The notes under the pieces are model-generated. The model did no database searches. It saw only the letters and a list, made by a program, of their open reading frames with translations, and was not told the DNA's origin. This document shows positions 28,498 through 50,381 of a stretch of DNA of 64,000 nucleotides, in pieces. Location of the stretch: NCBI RefSeq assembly GCF_907164915.1, contig NC_061864.1, positions 6,097,389 through 6,161,388 on the forward strand, written 5' to 3'. Both the position numbers and the translations under genes were made by a program. This DNA is from Impatiens glandulifera (taxonomy: Eukaryota; Streptophyta; Magnoliopsida; Ericales; Balsaminaceae). Each line of letters begins with the position of its first letter. The first letter of the stretch is position 1.

Positions 28498-28532
<35 letters not shown>
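28498..28532. repeat. (TA)n microsatellite
   Basis: A perfect TA run of about 17 units, one of four in 26.8-29.1 kb. Confidence 0.95.
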
Positions 28533-28537
<5 letters not shown>

Positions 28538-28607
28538 TTATAATATTCTGAACATTTAAAAAAATATGCAATTGATCAACTGTAAAAATAAAATGGTAGA
28601 TTATTTG

Positions 28608-28610
<3 letters not shown>

Positions 28611-28646
<36 letters not shown>
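28611..28646. repeat. (TA)n microsatellite
   Basis: A perfect TA run of about 18 units, separated from the preceding run by about 80 bp of AT-rich sequence. Confidence 0.95.
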
Positions 28647-28651
<5 letters not shown>

Positions 28652-29063
28652 TTTATTACTATAGCTAGAAAATAAAATGGTATATGTTTGTATTTATTTT
28701 TATTTAATGTCATGTTTGTTTAGTTGTACTTAAATCACTCATATCATATTTTATTAATGTATCATTAAATAGTGAGTTATTTATTATTAATGATTTATAA
28801 AAGTTATTAAAACAATTATAATGATTAATATTTAAAAATTATATATGTATATATATAATATTAATTATTAAATATTGTTGCAAATGTAAAAAAATAAAAA
28901 TATGATAGGAAATATGCTAAATCAAACTAGCCATTATATATACATTATTAAAGTTTTATTTAGATGTGCTGAATATTTTGTAATCTTCCTTTGTATATTA
29001 ACTGAATTTACAAACTTCATTATAAGAAAATCATAATTAAGTAAGCATCATAAATAGACTCAA

Positions 29064-29069
<6 letters not shown>

Positions 29070-29113
<44 letters not shown>
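29070..29113. repeat. (TA)n microsatellite
   Basis: A perfect TA run of about 22 units. Confidence 0.95.
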
Positions 29114-29119
<6 letters not shown>

Positions 29120-30792
29120 AAAAAAAGATTATTAATCAAATTAGTTTTACATGTTAAGATTTCAAAGAAGTGAATATTATATTGATTTGTAAGATTAGGA
29201 AAATATTTAGTCAACAATGAAAAGATTATCAAGAATAAATTTTAATTAGAAAAAAAGTAAGCTTAAATAAATAAAACTAAATATCAAGTGTCTGTAACTT
29301 ATTATGAATGGAATATTTGGATTTGTAAAACTTTCTTATTATATATTTCTACATAAATAAATTTAATTGATTTAAAAAGATTTTTTAATATTATTTATAA
29401 ATATAATTAATAATAAATTTAATTGATGTATTTTGTATTACTAATGTATATTTCATAAACTTATTTAGTATTTGATCATATAATTATAATATTTAAGTAA
29501 ATAGTTTTAAATATACGAAACTAAAATTTTTCTCGAATGTATAATATTTGAGATTAAATCAAACTTTTATAAATAAAAGTAAAACAATTTTCAATAAAAG
29601 TAATTATTTAAAATTATTAATTATTTATATATTTATATAAATAATTGACAAACAAAATTAATTAAAAAATTAAAATTGATATATTTTAAAATAATTATAT
29701 ATTAGTTATAATAATTCATATAAATATTAGGATGATAAGTTAGAGAAACAAATTATAAGGAACTGACAAATTCAAACTTTTAAATATTTTAAAAAATAAA
29801 AATTAATAAAAACTATATATTATAATTTATATTGTGGTTATGAAAATATTATTTTATTAAAATTAATAAATATTTTAACTTTTAATTAATTAAATACAAA
29901 ATTAATTTTGAGTGATATATTGAATTTTTGGATTCAGAGATATATTTGAGTTAAAAATTGAATATCTTATAAATGAAATTAATTAATATATATAATCTTT
30001 ATTATATATAAAGATTTTGTAAATCTAGTATATTTGGTTATTTGAAAACAAATTAAGTTATAAATTCAAATAATTAATGCCAAAATAATAAAATTCTATA
30101 GTATAAAAATGAAAAATTTATTCGAAAAGGAATATGATAAATTTTTAATAATTAATTAAAATCTATTTAGTTACTAAAAATTGTAAAATTCTGATTAATG
30201 TAATTAGATTTTTTTCTAAAAATATTGAATTAGATTTGTTAATAATACATTACCCTATACTCTTTTTTCCCTTAAACTGTATATGAATTTTTTATCTTCT
30301 TGTGTATGAATTCTAAAATTATTTTTTAAAATATTTAATATCTGATTTTACTTATTATATTATTATTTAAATATACATTTGATTTATTTTTTAAATTTGT
30401 TATTTTACAATTTCCCACAAAAAATAACGGAAAACAGGGGAATTAATAACTGGTTTTACCCAGAGCCGCAATGACTGTGCTAAGAGTTTAACGGTGTGGA
30501 ATGGACCCACCATGAACGGTTGTCTCGTGCCGCATACATAGAAATAATGACGTCATTTATCAATAATAATAAAATTTTATGATTTTATTTTTTAAAATTA
30601 GTAAATTATCATTATCTTATCTCAATTTAATACGTTTTAAGAAAGAATTAAATCGTATATTAATATAATTTAGATTAATAAAAAAAAAAAAGAAATCAAA
30701 CAAACCGTTGGAATGGGTTGTGGATAAAAAAAAAATTAAATCCAACAACCCCGGTGGGGTCCGTGTCGACCTCCTTGCACTATTTTTCTCTC

Positions 30793-30800
30793 TATAAAAA
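30793..30800 (+). promoter_or_regulatory. Candidate TATA box of GLT1
   Basis: TATAAAAA follows TTTTTCTCTC, in the first GC-richer DNA after the long AT-rich region, about 390 bp upstream of the GLT1 start codon. That leaves a long leader, which could include a spliced 5' UTR; I could not settle its structure. Confidence 0.5.
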
Positions 30801-31185
30801 GAAGCTAAACCCACCCTTCTTGAGAGACTTGCCGAAGAACGGAAGAGCTGCCCCCTCCCTTGTCGGTCATTGCGGCGGCCTTCTGTTTATCTTCTCTCTA
30901 TCTAGATACGTCAACATACTTCTTTTCTTTCTTACGAGATTCCTTACGTTTTCCTTTATCTTGATCTTCTCAACGGATATACAGGTTCATTTGAAAAGTA
31001 AATTCAACGACCAATCGTAGAATTTAATTTTCAATCTGAACCGATACTTCCATTCTTCGATTCTCTATCTACTTGTATCATTTGTTTGAAATATCTCTAC
31101 ACAACATTGTTAGATTTGATAGATATCTGTAGATCTGCAACTACTGAACTTGAAAGATCACTTTACTATCTGTAACTTATCGACA

Positions 31186-40645
<9,460 letters not shown>

Positions 40646-41742
40646 ACAGTTCTCATTTAAACTGTGTTTTTTTAATTTTTTTTTTAAGTAATGTTTTTAG
40701 AGAAAAGGACCCCTACGAATGAGATCTTAATGGGTTTGGTGTGTGGATGTTGGGATTATATGCTTTCTTTGTGATTTTGATTCTCCCTTGTTTTTGTTAT
40801 AAGCTTTTACTTACTGTTGTTTGGAATTGGAACCACCTTCAGTGAGAAAGTGAATGAATAAACAAACAATATGTACAGCTAGCTATCTTCTTTGTTATTC
40901 AGGGGGTTTTCTAATTAGAAAATATTGATTTGAAACTCTTCAACTTCTTAGATATCATCAAAAGTTTGTTACAAATAACTTGATGTAAAATATATATTGA
41001 GCTTAGTACATGTTACAGATTCAAACTTTATTATCAAAAAATAAGTAGACGTAAATGATAGTTTCATGTTAAAATATATATTGTTTTGAAAATATAAATT
41101 AATACAATATGATACTTTATTTTATTCATTTTTATAAGTTCATCTTTGTAACCATTTCTTCTCTTAGTGCTTGTATGATTGATGGTTATGCTATTTAGAA
41201 TTATTATATTGATATTTTATAATTAAAATTTTAAAAAAATAAAGTAGAAATAATTTTAATAATTAATTGATTAATTGAAAATAAATAAAATATATTTTTA
41301 TTTAAAAAATAATAATTTAAAATACCCTACATTCTTAATTATTAGATTTTTTTGATATAGGTTATTTGAGGACTTAGTGAGGTTTTATTAAGAAAAATAA
41401 CTTAAAAAAAAAAAGTTATTTGAGTTTTTAATGGATTAAATTACTATAATTTTATTTTATATTTAAAATTTAAGTTTTATAAAAATATAATAAGAGTATG
41501 TTAGTATTTTATTTGATAAAATAAGAGATTAAATGATTAGAATAATAATGATGTGATATCAAATGTGTAAAACCCAAATTTAAAAAAAAATATCAAACAA
41601 ACAAGCTCTAAGAAGTCAACTTTTTAATTTATTAAAGGTCAACTTTTTTTTAATGATAATTATTTGATCCCGAAGTGTTTAAAATGTAGTCCATATATAT
41701 ATGGCGGCCAGCTGAACTTTCTACTCCCCAAACTCAGAAACC
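40646..41742. other. GLT1 3' flank and intergenic AT-rich DNA
   Basis: The first 250 bp are T-rich and probably hold the 3' UTR. The rest is AT-rich non-coding DNA without a recognised element, up to the TATA-like run before the next gene. Confidence 0.6.
41693..41702 (+). promoter_or_regulatory. TATA-like run upstream of receptor kinase A
   Basis: TATATATATA lies about 41 bp before the ATG at 41743, so it fits a TATA box only with a very short leader. Confidence 0.35.
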
Positions 41743-44270
41743 ATGTTTGAGGTGAGCAGAAGAAGCAACTTGCTTTCTGTATCTTCAATCGTTCTTCTTC
41801 TTCTCCTTCTCCTTTTGGTACTAAATTGCCGTGCCAGTTCATGCGGAGATATTCACAACATCAGCTTTCCTTTCCGATTAGGAGGAGGAGGAGGAGGAGG
41901 CAATAAACGATGCTTATTTGACGACTATTTCTCTCTGTCCTGCGAGGAGGATAATCGGACGTATCTCTCCTTACACTCCGTCAAATACCACGTTCAGTCC
42001 ATCAATTACGGCAATAGCTCCATCCGTCTCACCCCTGTCGGCCTAGATACGACCAATTGTTCATCTCTCCCTCTCTACTCTGTGAACCTAAATAGTTTTA
42101 ATTTATACTCTCTTCCTATTAGCATGTATTACATTAAATGGCCTTTCCCTCGGGTATATTCCGTCTCTTCTACATGGCCCACACCTGTGACATTCTTAAG
42201 CTGTGAATCTCCACTTCCTGCAAAATCATCTAGATACTATATTGACGTTTCCGCTTCTTGTAATCTATCATCATCTTCGTTCAGATCCGGAACATCTTTG
42301 TACGCTGTAGTGGGCAATATAACATTGATGAACATTGAGGATTCCTGTACGGTGGAAACCACGGGATTGACCTCTGATCCCAACTTATTAGCTGGTAGTA
42401 GAGTTAGGAGTAATCTTTCCTACCAAGATGTACACAACGCTTTGGCCTTGGGTTTTGATACTTTTTGGCAATTTAAAATCTGTGGAGAATGTGAGAAAAG
42501 GGCCTATTGCCTGGGTGGTGGTGATGCGTCTAGCCTGTGCCAAAAAGGGTGTTTTGAACGGTCAGGTATCATGAGTACTGAATACAACTTCATTTGTGTG
42601 TGATTGATATCATCATGGAGGTTTGCTTCTTCCTAACAAGTCTCGTTTAATCATATCAAAATATTTTTACTCAAGGAACCTTCTGGCTAATATTTGATGC
42701 TACTATTAGAAGAACGTCTATCTCCGTCCTTAGCTTTTTCTTGGTAGAGCCGCTAATAGGTGTGTAATTCTTCAATCTGCTTATTTGTGTTATTTGATAT
42801 ATAACTACGTACTGGGTTTGCATGCTCTTCCTAAGTCTAACCACACTAATTTATAAAATTTCAGATGAATATTTGAGTTGGACTCGGGACAACCAAGTCT
42901 TCTCACTTATTGTGGGTAAGTAGAGTACGTAGTTTCTCTTTCATTAAACCTGCAGGTTGTACTTGTACTTGTTTATTCATTATCATGGTCTAATATCGCA
43001 ACAGATTGCTCGGTCTTTCTTCTGCTAATCACAGGTAAGAGTAAGACTTTATTAATTTCCTAATTTGAAAATATAGGTGAAGATATCATAAACTGTTACT
43101 TTGTTTGGATGGTATTGTCTTACTCCAGTTTTTGATCAACTATACACAGTTTTGTGGTTCCTTTTAAGAATTCTTTGCATGCCATGCATCTTTGGCTTTC
43201 TGATCTACAAATTCAAGAGGAGACATTTCTCAACCTTCGACAATATCGAAGGTTTCTTGAGGGGTGAGAACAATTTCATACCTATAAGGTACTCTTTCTG
43301 GGAGATTAGGAAGATGACTAATGGGTTTCGAGATAAGCTGGGGGAAGGAGGATACGGTTGTGTATACAAAGGAACTCTTCGAAGTGGAACTCTCGTTGCA
43401 GTAAAGATGCTGAGCAAAGCTAAAGCTGATGGACAAGAATTCATTAATGAAGTCTCTACCTTAGGAAGAATTCATCATTTGAATGTGGTTCAACTGATTG
43501 GATATTGTGCCGAGAGACATCAACGTGCTCTGGTTTATGACTTCATGCCCAACGGTTCTCTTGAGAAGTATATATTCTCCAAAGAGGATAATCCTTCCTT
43601 GAGTTACGACCAACTCTTTGAAATTTCCCTTGGAGTGGCTCGCGGAATAGAGTACTTGCATCGAGGCTGCGATATGCAAATCTTGCATTTCGACATCAAG
43701 CCCCATAACATTCTCCTTGGCGAGGATTTTACTCCAAAGGTTTCTGACTTTGGTCTTGCAAAACTTTATCCCGCACAAGACAGTATTGTGCCTCTAACTG
43801 CAGTTCGAGGAACCATGGGTTACATCGCCCCAGAGCTATTCTACAGAAATATCGGAGGGCTTTCTTATAAAGCAGATGTTTATAGTTTCGGGATGTTGTT
43901 GATGGAAATGGCTAGTAAGAGAAAGAACTGGAGTTCCTCGGTCAGTCACTCGAGCCAAATTTACTACCCTTCTTGGGTTAACAAACAATTCAGTGATGGA
44001 ATAGATGTTGAAATGGGAGACATGACTAATGAGGAGGCAAAGATTGTGCGTAAGATGATGTTGGTGGCTTTATGGTGCATTCAAATGAAACCTAGCGATC
44101 GACCTACCATGCATAAGGTTGTGGAGATGCTTGAAGGTGATGCAGAGGTTATAGAGATTCCTCCAAAACCATTTTTGTTTGGTGAAGATATGGTATTAGA
44201 GAATAATAATATCTTTAATATATCTGGTGCTGGTGTGGATGCTATTACTATGGATTTCAGTGCTCGTTAA
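41743..44270 (+). CDS. Receptor-like kinase A, LRK10L / rust resistance kinase Lr10-like
   Basis: Plasma-membrane receptor kinase with a galacturonan-binding-type (GUB_WAK) ectodomain. Family members act in defence or stress signalling; the ligand here is unknown. Exons: 41743-42565, 42676-42759, 42865-42915, 43005-43034, 43150-44270, with consistent phases and 702 aa in total. A Leu-rich signal peptide (about 1-30) precedes [13 protein letters not shown], and the ectodomain is Cys-rich with many N-glycosylation sequons. Three short exons and the start of the last encode the juxtamembrane and membrane segments, ending at [14 protein letters not shown]. The kinase has the glycine loop GEGGYG, Lys in VAVKML, DFG and APE. 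The catalytic loop reads HFDIKPHN, so it is a non-RD kinase that keeps the catalytic Asp. It is the first of a three-gene direct array, and its 3' UTR is similar to that of disrupted gene C. Confidence 0.88.
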
Positions 44271-45082
44271 ATGTTTCTTATGTAAGAAAACATTCTCAAT
44301 TACATGTAATTTGTGGTGATAAATGTTTCTTACATTATAAAATATTGCTTACATCTATTTTGTGATAAATTAGTATTTTGTTGTGATATCAAAATTATTT
44401 TACAAAAATGTGTTATTTTTTTTTTTGTGTTAATAATTCTGAAAGTAATGCAAAAAAAATTCAAGAATAATCAAAATTTGACAAAATCAGTGTCTTCTAA
44501 TTTGCATCGACGCAAACTATACACTGCGTCCTCCAAACAAATAAGAAGAAGAAAATGAATTTGAAGATATTTATGATGGAATTGTATCGAATATTTGAAC
44601 ACCTTCAATCAGATCAAGGACTTTTACGAAGTTAGGTCCATAGAACTTCTTCCGTACCGGCGAAATGAAGAAAATAAGATAAATATATTAAGGACAAATG
44701 AGTCATACCCAAAAGGTTATTTTTTTAAAAAAAAATTATGAGAATATGTTATATTTGGAATTTGTTATGTTCTTAATGTCATTTCTATCATATTTCCATT
44801 CTCCTCAATTAAAAATAAAAAAAAGGGTTCAATCCAACATTTATTTAAGGAAGTGGGAACATTGTGAATGTGCCAACAAATTTTCAATCTTCTCAATTTC
44901 CACGTCAAAGACTTTTATTTTTATTTTTATTTTGTTTGACTGTAATGTCAACTTATCAATAAACCGTTTCAAACAAGCCCCCATTGGTTCCTCCTTCTTC
45001 CCTGGAACTTTCATGGACTTTTCTGTTCTTTAGTTAAATAACACCCTTTGAAACATAGACTTGTCTTAAAAGCAACAGCATC
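44271..45082. other. Spacer between receptor kinases A and B
   Basis: It begins with the 3' UTR of gene A, including ACATGTAATTTGTG and ATAAATGTTTCTTACAT words that recur after gene C. The rest is AT-rich and probably includes the promoter of gene B. No gene is seen. Confidence 0.6.
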
Positions 45083-47451
45083 ATGTCTGAAGGCAGCAGA
45101 ATCATCATCCTACTTGTTGGATCTTCAACCCTTGTCCTTCTTTCCTTACTAAAATGCAACGCCAGTTCTTGCGGAGGAGATATGCATAACATCACCTTCC
45201 CCTTCAAATTAAAGGACGTCAGTAAACAACAATGCTTATTTGACAATTTCTTCGCTCTCTCCTGCGAGAACAACACAACATACATCTCCTTATACTCCGG
45301 TAAATACCACGTTCACTCCATCAATTACATCAACCATTCCATTCGTCTCTCCCCTGTCGGCATAGATCATAAATCCAACTCATGTTCATCTCTCCTCTAC
45401 TCTGAAAACCTCAGAACTACCCATCTTCACGATCATTACAGTTTGTTATCTCAATTTATAAGCTCTGCACAAGTAATATTCTTGACCTGCAAATCTCCAG
45501 TAAAATCTCGACCCTACTACATAGAAATTCCCACTTCCTGCAATCTATCATTGTCTAGGGGGGGACAACAAGTGTACGCTATGGTCGCCACTGCAAACGT
45601 AGTGGGTGATATTGAAGATTCTTGTACGGTGGAAACAATCGCTTTTACCTCTGATCCGAAATTGGTAGATGGAATCAAAAGACACGGTCTGATTTCTTAC
45701 CAAGATATTCATAACAGTTTGGCTTATGGGTTTGATCTCTCTTGGGGATACCGGTTCTGTGGAGATTGTGAGAGAAGGGCTTTGTGTATGGGTGATGATC
45801 CAAATCTTTGCTCGAATGAAGGTTGCTGGAATCGAGGAGTCTTATTGAGTATGTTTCTTCAACCGTTCTGAAACTGAATTGGTTTATATATTTTTCAGTT
45901 TACTGATAAACAATTTGATCATGTTAATTTTGCAGTATACTCGCCGGCAATCTTTGCACCTATTGATAAAATGATTCATCATGTCCTAGTCTTTATACAG
46001 GGAGAGAAGCTACATGGTGAGTAGAAGCTTTCTGTGATTTTTTTGCTCTTCCTAAAACTAATCATAGACTTTTCTGCAGCTGAATTCTTGCATTGGGCAA
46101 CCAACAACTTAATCTATTCACTTATTGTGAGTAAGTGGAGTCATTCATCTTGAGTTTTATTTTTTTTAATCTTTGGGAGATATCTAATTCTATGCAATGG
46201 TTATATCCCTACAGATACCCTGGTCTTCATCGTACGAATCATAAGTAAGACTTCATTTCTTTCGATCATGCATGCATTGCTATTTTTGATATTTTCTTAC
46301 TTCAATTTCGTTTAATGTGTGCAGTTATATGGTTCCTTTTAAGATTTTGTTGTATGCCATGCACATTTGGCTTTTTGATCTTCAAATTTAAGAGGAGGCA
46401 TTTCTCAACGTTTGATAATATTGAAGGTTTCTTGAGGGGTGAGAACAATTTGTTACCTATAAGGTACTCTTATTGGGAGATTAGGAAGATGACTAATGTG
46501 TTTCGGGATAAACTGGGGGAAGGAGGATACGGTTCTGTATACAAAGGAACTCTTCGTAGTGGAACACTCGTTGCTGTAAAGATGTTGACCAAAGCTAAAT
46601 CGGATGGACAAGAATTCATGAATGAAGTATCTACCCTAGGAAGAATTCATCATGTCAATGTGGTTCGATTGGTTGGATATTGTGCAGAAAGGTATCAACG
46701 TGCTCTTGTTTATGAATTCATGCCCAACGGATCACTTGAGAAGTATATATTCTCGAAAGAAGAAAATGTGTCATTGACTAATGACCAAATTTTCACAATT
46801 GCCTTAGGAGTGGCCCGTGGAATCGAGTATCTGCATCGAGGTTGCGACATGCAAATCTTGCATTTCGATATCAAACCACACAACATCCTTCTTGATCATG
46901 ATTTCACCCCCAAGATTTCAGACTTTGGGCTTGCGAAACTTTACCCTGCACAACATAGTATTGTGCCCCTAACTGCAATAAGAGGAACCATGGGCTACAT
47001 TGCACCCGAACTATTCTATAGAAATATCGGAGGGGTATCGTATAAAGCAGATGTATATAGTTTTGGTATGTTGTTGATGGAAATGGCTGGTAAAAGGAAG
47101 AACTGGAGTTCATCTGTTGATAGATCAAGCCAAATCTTCTTTCCTTGTTGGGTTTACAACCAAGTTGTTAGTGTTCATGGTCCTATTGAAATGGGAGACC
47201 AAATTATAAACAAGGATGAAGAGATTGTACGCAAGATAATGTTGGTGGCTTTGTGGTGTATTCAAATGAAGCCGAGTGATCGACCTCCCATGCACAAGGT
47301 TGTGGAAATACTTGAAGGCAATATCGAGCACATCGAGATTCCTCCTAGATCTTTTTTGTTCGATCGGGACATGTCAACCCCAAACAATATGTATGACAAT
47401 CTATCGGGTGCTGGTGTGGATGCCATAACTATGGATTTAAGTGCACGATGA
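45083..47451 (+). CDS. Receptor-like kinase B, LRK10L / rust resistance kinase Lr10-like
   Basis: Tandem paralogue of gene A with the same five-exon structure: 45083-45848, 45936-46016, 46080-46130, 46215-46244, 46325-47451; phases agree and give 684 aa. The signal peptide (about 1-28) is followed by ASSCGG and MHNITFPF, the GUB_WAK signature. Short middle exons encode the stalk and membrane region, and the last exon starts in the hydrophobic segment [10 protein letters not shown]. The kinase has [20 protein letters not shown] (non-RD), SDFGLAK and IAPE, and ends in [14 protein letters not shown] as in genes A and C. All key kinase residues are present, so it should be active. Expected at the plasma membrane as a receptor; the ligand is unknown. 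Confidence 0.88.
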
Positions 47452-49049
47452 TAATGTTTTCATACTAATGGATTGATTTTTGGTGTAAACAATTATTATC
47501 TTTAAGTATTGAAGATCTACAAATATTGGGATATTGCATAATACAGAAAAGACATTAATTTACTTTAAATCATTTGTATGAATGGATATTCCTGATTAAC
47601 TATAGCATTTGGTTTATGTTTAGTCTGCTGTATTCATTTGTTTAATAAATATGACATTTGTGGCCTTATTTTCCTTACCTAAATAGATTTATCCAATATA
47701 ATATTGTTAACTAATCAATCTAGTAGTTATTGTACCTCAATATTTTATTAAAAAAGATAATAATCAACTATATTTAGATAATTATTAATAAAATAAGACT
47801 ATTTATTATATCCCATTTTTAAAATGCTTTTATTTTATTACATAAATATTATATTTTTTTATCATTAAATCAACTAATCAGTTTAAATCAATAAAATTTA
47901 AAATAATTTGATTTTATTAAAATTGAATAATTAATTATTTTTTTTCAAATAGTGATGTTTAATAGAGGCCTCTATTGTTGGGCTACCCTGACATATAAAC
48001 TCTAAGGAGGTTGTTCCTTCTGATGTGGGTGACAAAGTTTGTTGTCTCGGAATATTATCCACCGCCCGGTTCGTCTCATTCTCACTGAAATATTTATTTT
48101 ATATATCAAATTTATTTAAAATAAGTAATTATACGTATCAAATAAAAAGACAAATTAGTCTATGCATTTTAAAATTGCGTTGCAGCGAACATTGAGACTC
48201 AAAATTTAGCAATATTAATGACTTTTGAAATATAGTATATATGTTTTCATTTTATATAAATTATTAATCTATGATTTTTTAGGGATTGAAAATTATAAAA
48301 GTATCTCCCGAAAAAATATTATTTTATAATTTTATCGAATTTTTCAATTTTTTACATTTACCTAAGTCGGGACCTGGACAAATTTATTAATTTATTAAAT
48401 ATTAATTTAAATAGTCAAATTTATGTTTAAGATATCAAATCATTTTTTATAGATCATTATTGAGTGATGAAGTTAACTTTTTAAATAAATTATGTTATCA
48501 AAAGTTTGTGAAATTTTGAAGTGGTTGTATTCCAATAAAGTTAATATGTATTTATTGACTCTGTTTGTTATTTGAATAGTGATTAATAGATTGTCTGGTA
48601 GGTTCTAAATAAAATATATTTGACAAACTACATAAAAAAAGAACAAACCAATCTACATCAATCCATGGCCACATTATTATCATAGCTAGGTAGAAACCAA
48701 AGACAAAGACTTATTGACTTATTGACTTTAAGGCCTCGTTTGATGAAAAGGGTTTTTTTGGAATAAAATTCAATTTTTATCCTAAAATTCAAACATCTTA
48801 TCAACCATTAAATCAAATAATTTTATCATTTAAATACCAAAATTACTCTCTAATTTTATCCTCTCTTTAAACCATCATTCTCTCACATACACCGTACCTT
48901 TAAAGTCAAAGGACAAATTAATTTTTAAATTTTAAAAACCAATTTTTCCTACTTTTTATCAAACAAAGTTTTTTTTGGATAATACCCAGATAAAATAAAA
49001 AATATATATATTTCCTCAAACAGGGCCTATTGGAAAATTTGATCACTTA
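47452..49049. other. Spacer after receptor kinase B
   Basis: AT-rich non-coding DNA. The left part should include the 3' UTR of gene B. A MITE (48732-49027) and a Helitron-like element (from 49050) occupy the right end almost back to back. No gene is seen. Confidence 0.6.
48732..49027 (+). mobile_element. MITE family 1, copy 2
   Basis: A 296-bp non-coding element with terminal inverted repeats: GGCCTCGTTTGA at the left and TCAAACAGGGCC at the right (reverse complement GGCCCTGTTTGA). The interior matches the reverse complement of 21030-21294. The termini resemble Tourist-like or hAT-like MITEs. Flanks TTTAA and TATTG do not give a clean target duplication, so the superfamily is uncertain. Confidence 0.75.
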
Positions 49050-50345
49050 TCTATATATATATAATGATGCTTAATTTTTAAAGTGTCCGGATTGCCGGGT
49101 CGAAAGCTGTGGTTAATTTGGATACTTGGGTCGGATTGTGGGTTGACCCGTTTTTAAATTTAAAACGGTTAAAAATAAAATTAAAAATGTTAGAGGTATG
49201 TTTCGAACTTGCAACCTAACAAAACAAGTACAACTCTTTAACCAACTAGGCTACAAAGACTTTATATTTTAAATTCAACACCAAATTTGATAAACGCGGG
49301 ACGTTTTAATATTAATATAAGTTCAACTTTTTAACTAACTAATCTATATATATATAATGATGCTTAATTTTTAAAATGTCCGGATTGCCGGGTCGAAAGC
49401 TGTGGTTAATTTGGATACTTGGGTCGGATTGTGGGTTGACCCGTTTTTAAATTTAAAACGGTTAAAAATAAAATTAAAAATGCTAGAGGTATGTTTCGAA
49501 CTTGCAACCTAACAAAACAAGTACAACTCTTTAACCAACTAGGCTACAAAGACTTTATATTTTAAATTCAACACCAAATTTGATAAACGCGGGACGTTTT
49601 AATATTAATATAAGTTCAACTTTTTAACTAACTAATCTATATATATATATAATGATGCTTAATTTTTAAAGTGTCCGGATTGCCGGGTCGAGAGATGTGG
49701 TTAATTTGGATATTTGGGTCGGATTGTGGGTTGACCCGTTTTTAAATTTAAAACGGTTAAAAATAAAATTGAAAATGCTAGAGATATGTTTCGAACTTGC
49801 AACCTAACAAAACAAGTACAACTCTTTAACCAACTAGGCTACAAAGACTTTACATTTTAAATTCAACACCAAATTTGATAAACGCGGGACGTTTTAATAT
49901 TAATATAAGTTCAACTTTTTAAGTAACTAATCTCTATATATATAATGATGCTTAATTTTTAAAGTGTCCGGATTGCCAGGTCGAGAGTTGTGGTTAATTT
50001 GGATACTTGGTCGGATTGTGGGTTGACCCGTTTTTAAATTTAAAACGGTTAAAAATAAAATTAAAAATGCTAGAGGTATGTTTCGAACTTGCAACCTAAC
50101 AAAAACAAGTACAACTCTTTAACCAACTAAGCTACAAAGACTTTATATTATAAAATCAACACCAAATTTGATAAACGCGGGACGTTTTAATATTAATATA
50201 AGTTCAACTTTTTAACTAACTAATATATAATGATGTTGAGTAAATGAATACTTGTGTCGGATTGTGAGTTGACTCACCCATAAACTTAAAACGGTTAAAA
50301 ATAAAATAAAAAATGTTATCCGTAATTTTTTTTCACGATTTTTAT
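49050..50345 (+). repeat. Tandem repeat of about 293 bp, four copies plus a partial
   Basis: The anchor AATGATG recurs at 49063, 49356, 49651, 49944 and 50229 (spacings 293, 295, 293, 285). Units share GTGTCCGGATTGCC, GTCGGATTGTGGGTTGACCC, AAACGGTTAAAAATAAAAT and AAACGCGGGACGTTTTAATA with only scattered substitutions. The last fragment is shorter and more diverged, and carries the element's 3' end. On the minus strand each full unit contains TAGCCTAGTTGG and AGTTCGAAA, spaced like the A and B boxes of a tRNA gene. Confidence 0.9.
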
Positions 50346-50381
50346 ATTATTACTCGTGCAAATGCACGGACTAAATGCTAG
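49050..50381 (+). mobile_element. Non-autonomous Helitron-like element built of tandem units
   Basis: It starts TCTATATATATATAATGATG after an A and ends in CTAG before a T, as Helitrons do (insertion between A and T, TC 5' end, CTRR 3' end, no target duplication). A hairpin CGTGCA-AA-TGCACG (50355-50368) lies 13 bp before the end, also typical. The interior is four copies of a roughly 293-bp unit plus a degenerate fifth fragment. There is no helicase or replication-initiator coding sequence, so it is non-autonomous. It ends 93 bp before the chosen ATG of receptor kinase gene C and therefore occupies its promoter region. Confidence 0.7.

Larger units (their letters stand above)
17392..30700. 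other. Long gene-free AT-rich region
   Basis: About 13 kb without a recognisable gene. Frames are short, and the longest ones (for example across 26772-27050) are translations of TA repeats. It contains MITE copies, a 42-bp tandem duplication and several (TA)n runs, listed separately. At 17600-17680 there are TGGGCC/GGCCCA words of the kind found in plant promoters, but no adjacent gene. GC-richer islands at about 20640-20860 and 22430-22570 show no coding pattern or RNA gene that I could recognise. I found no mature sequence of a common conserved plant microRNA by eye. Confidence 0.6.

Noticed and set aside
30718..31020. 100-aa frame upstream of GLT1
   Set aside because: It crosses the TATA box and leader, is low-complexity and has no recognisable domain.
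49193..49255. Functional tRNA gene on the minus strand
   Set aside because: A and B boxes are visible, but no acceptor stem or convincing anticodon arm could be formed by eye.
49050..50260. Regular repeats suggesting a CRISPR-like or satellite array
   Set aside because: Units are nearly identical over their whole length with no unique spacers, the host is a plant, and Helitron-like ends bracket the block.
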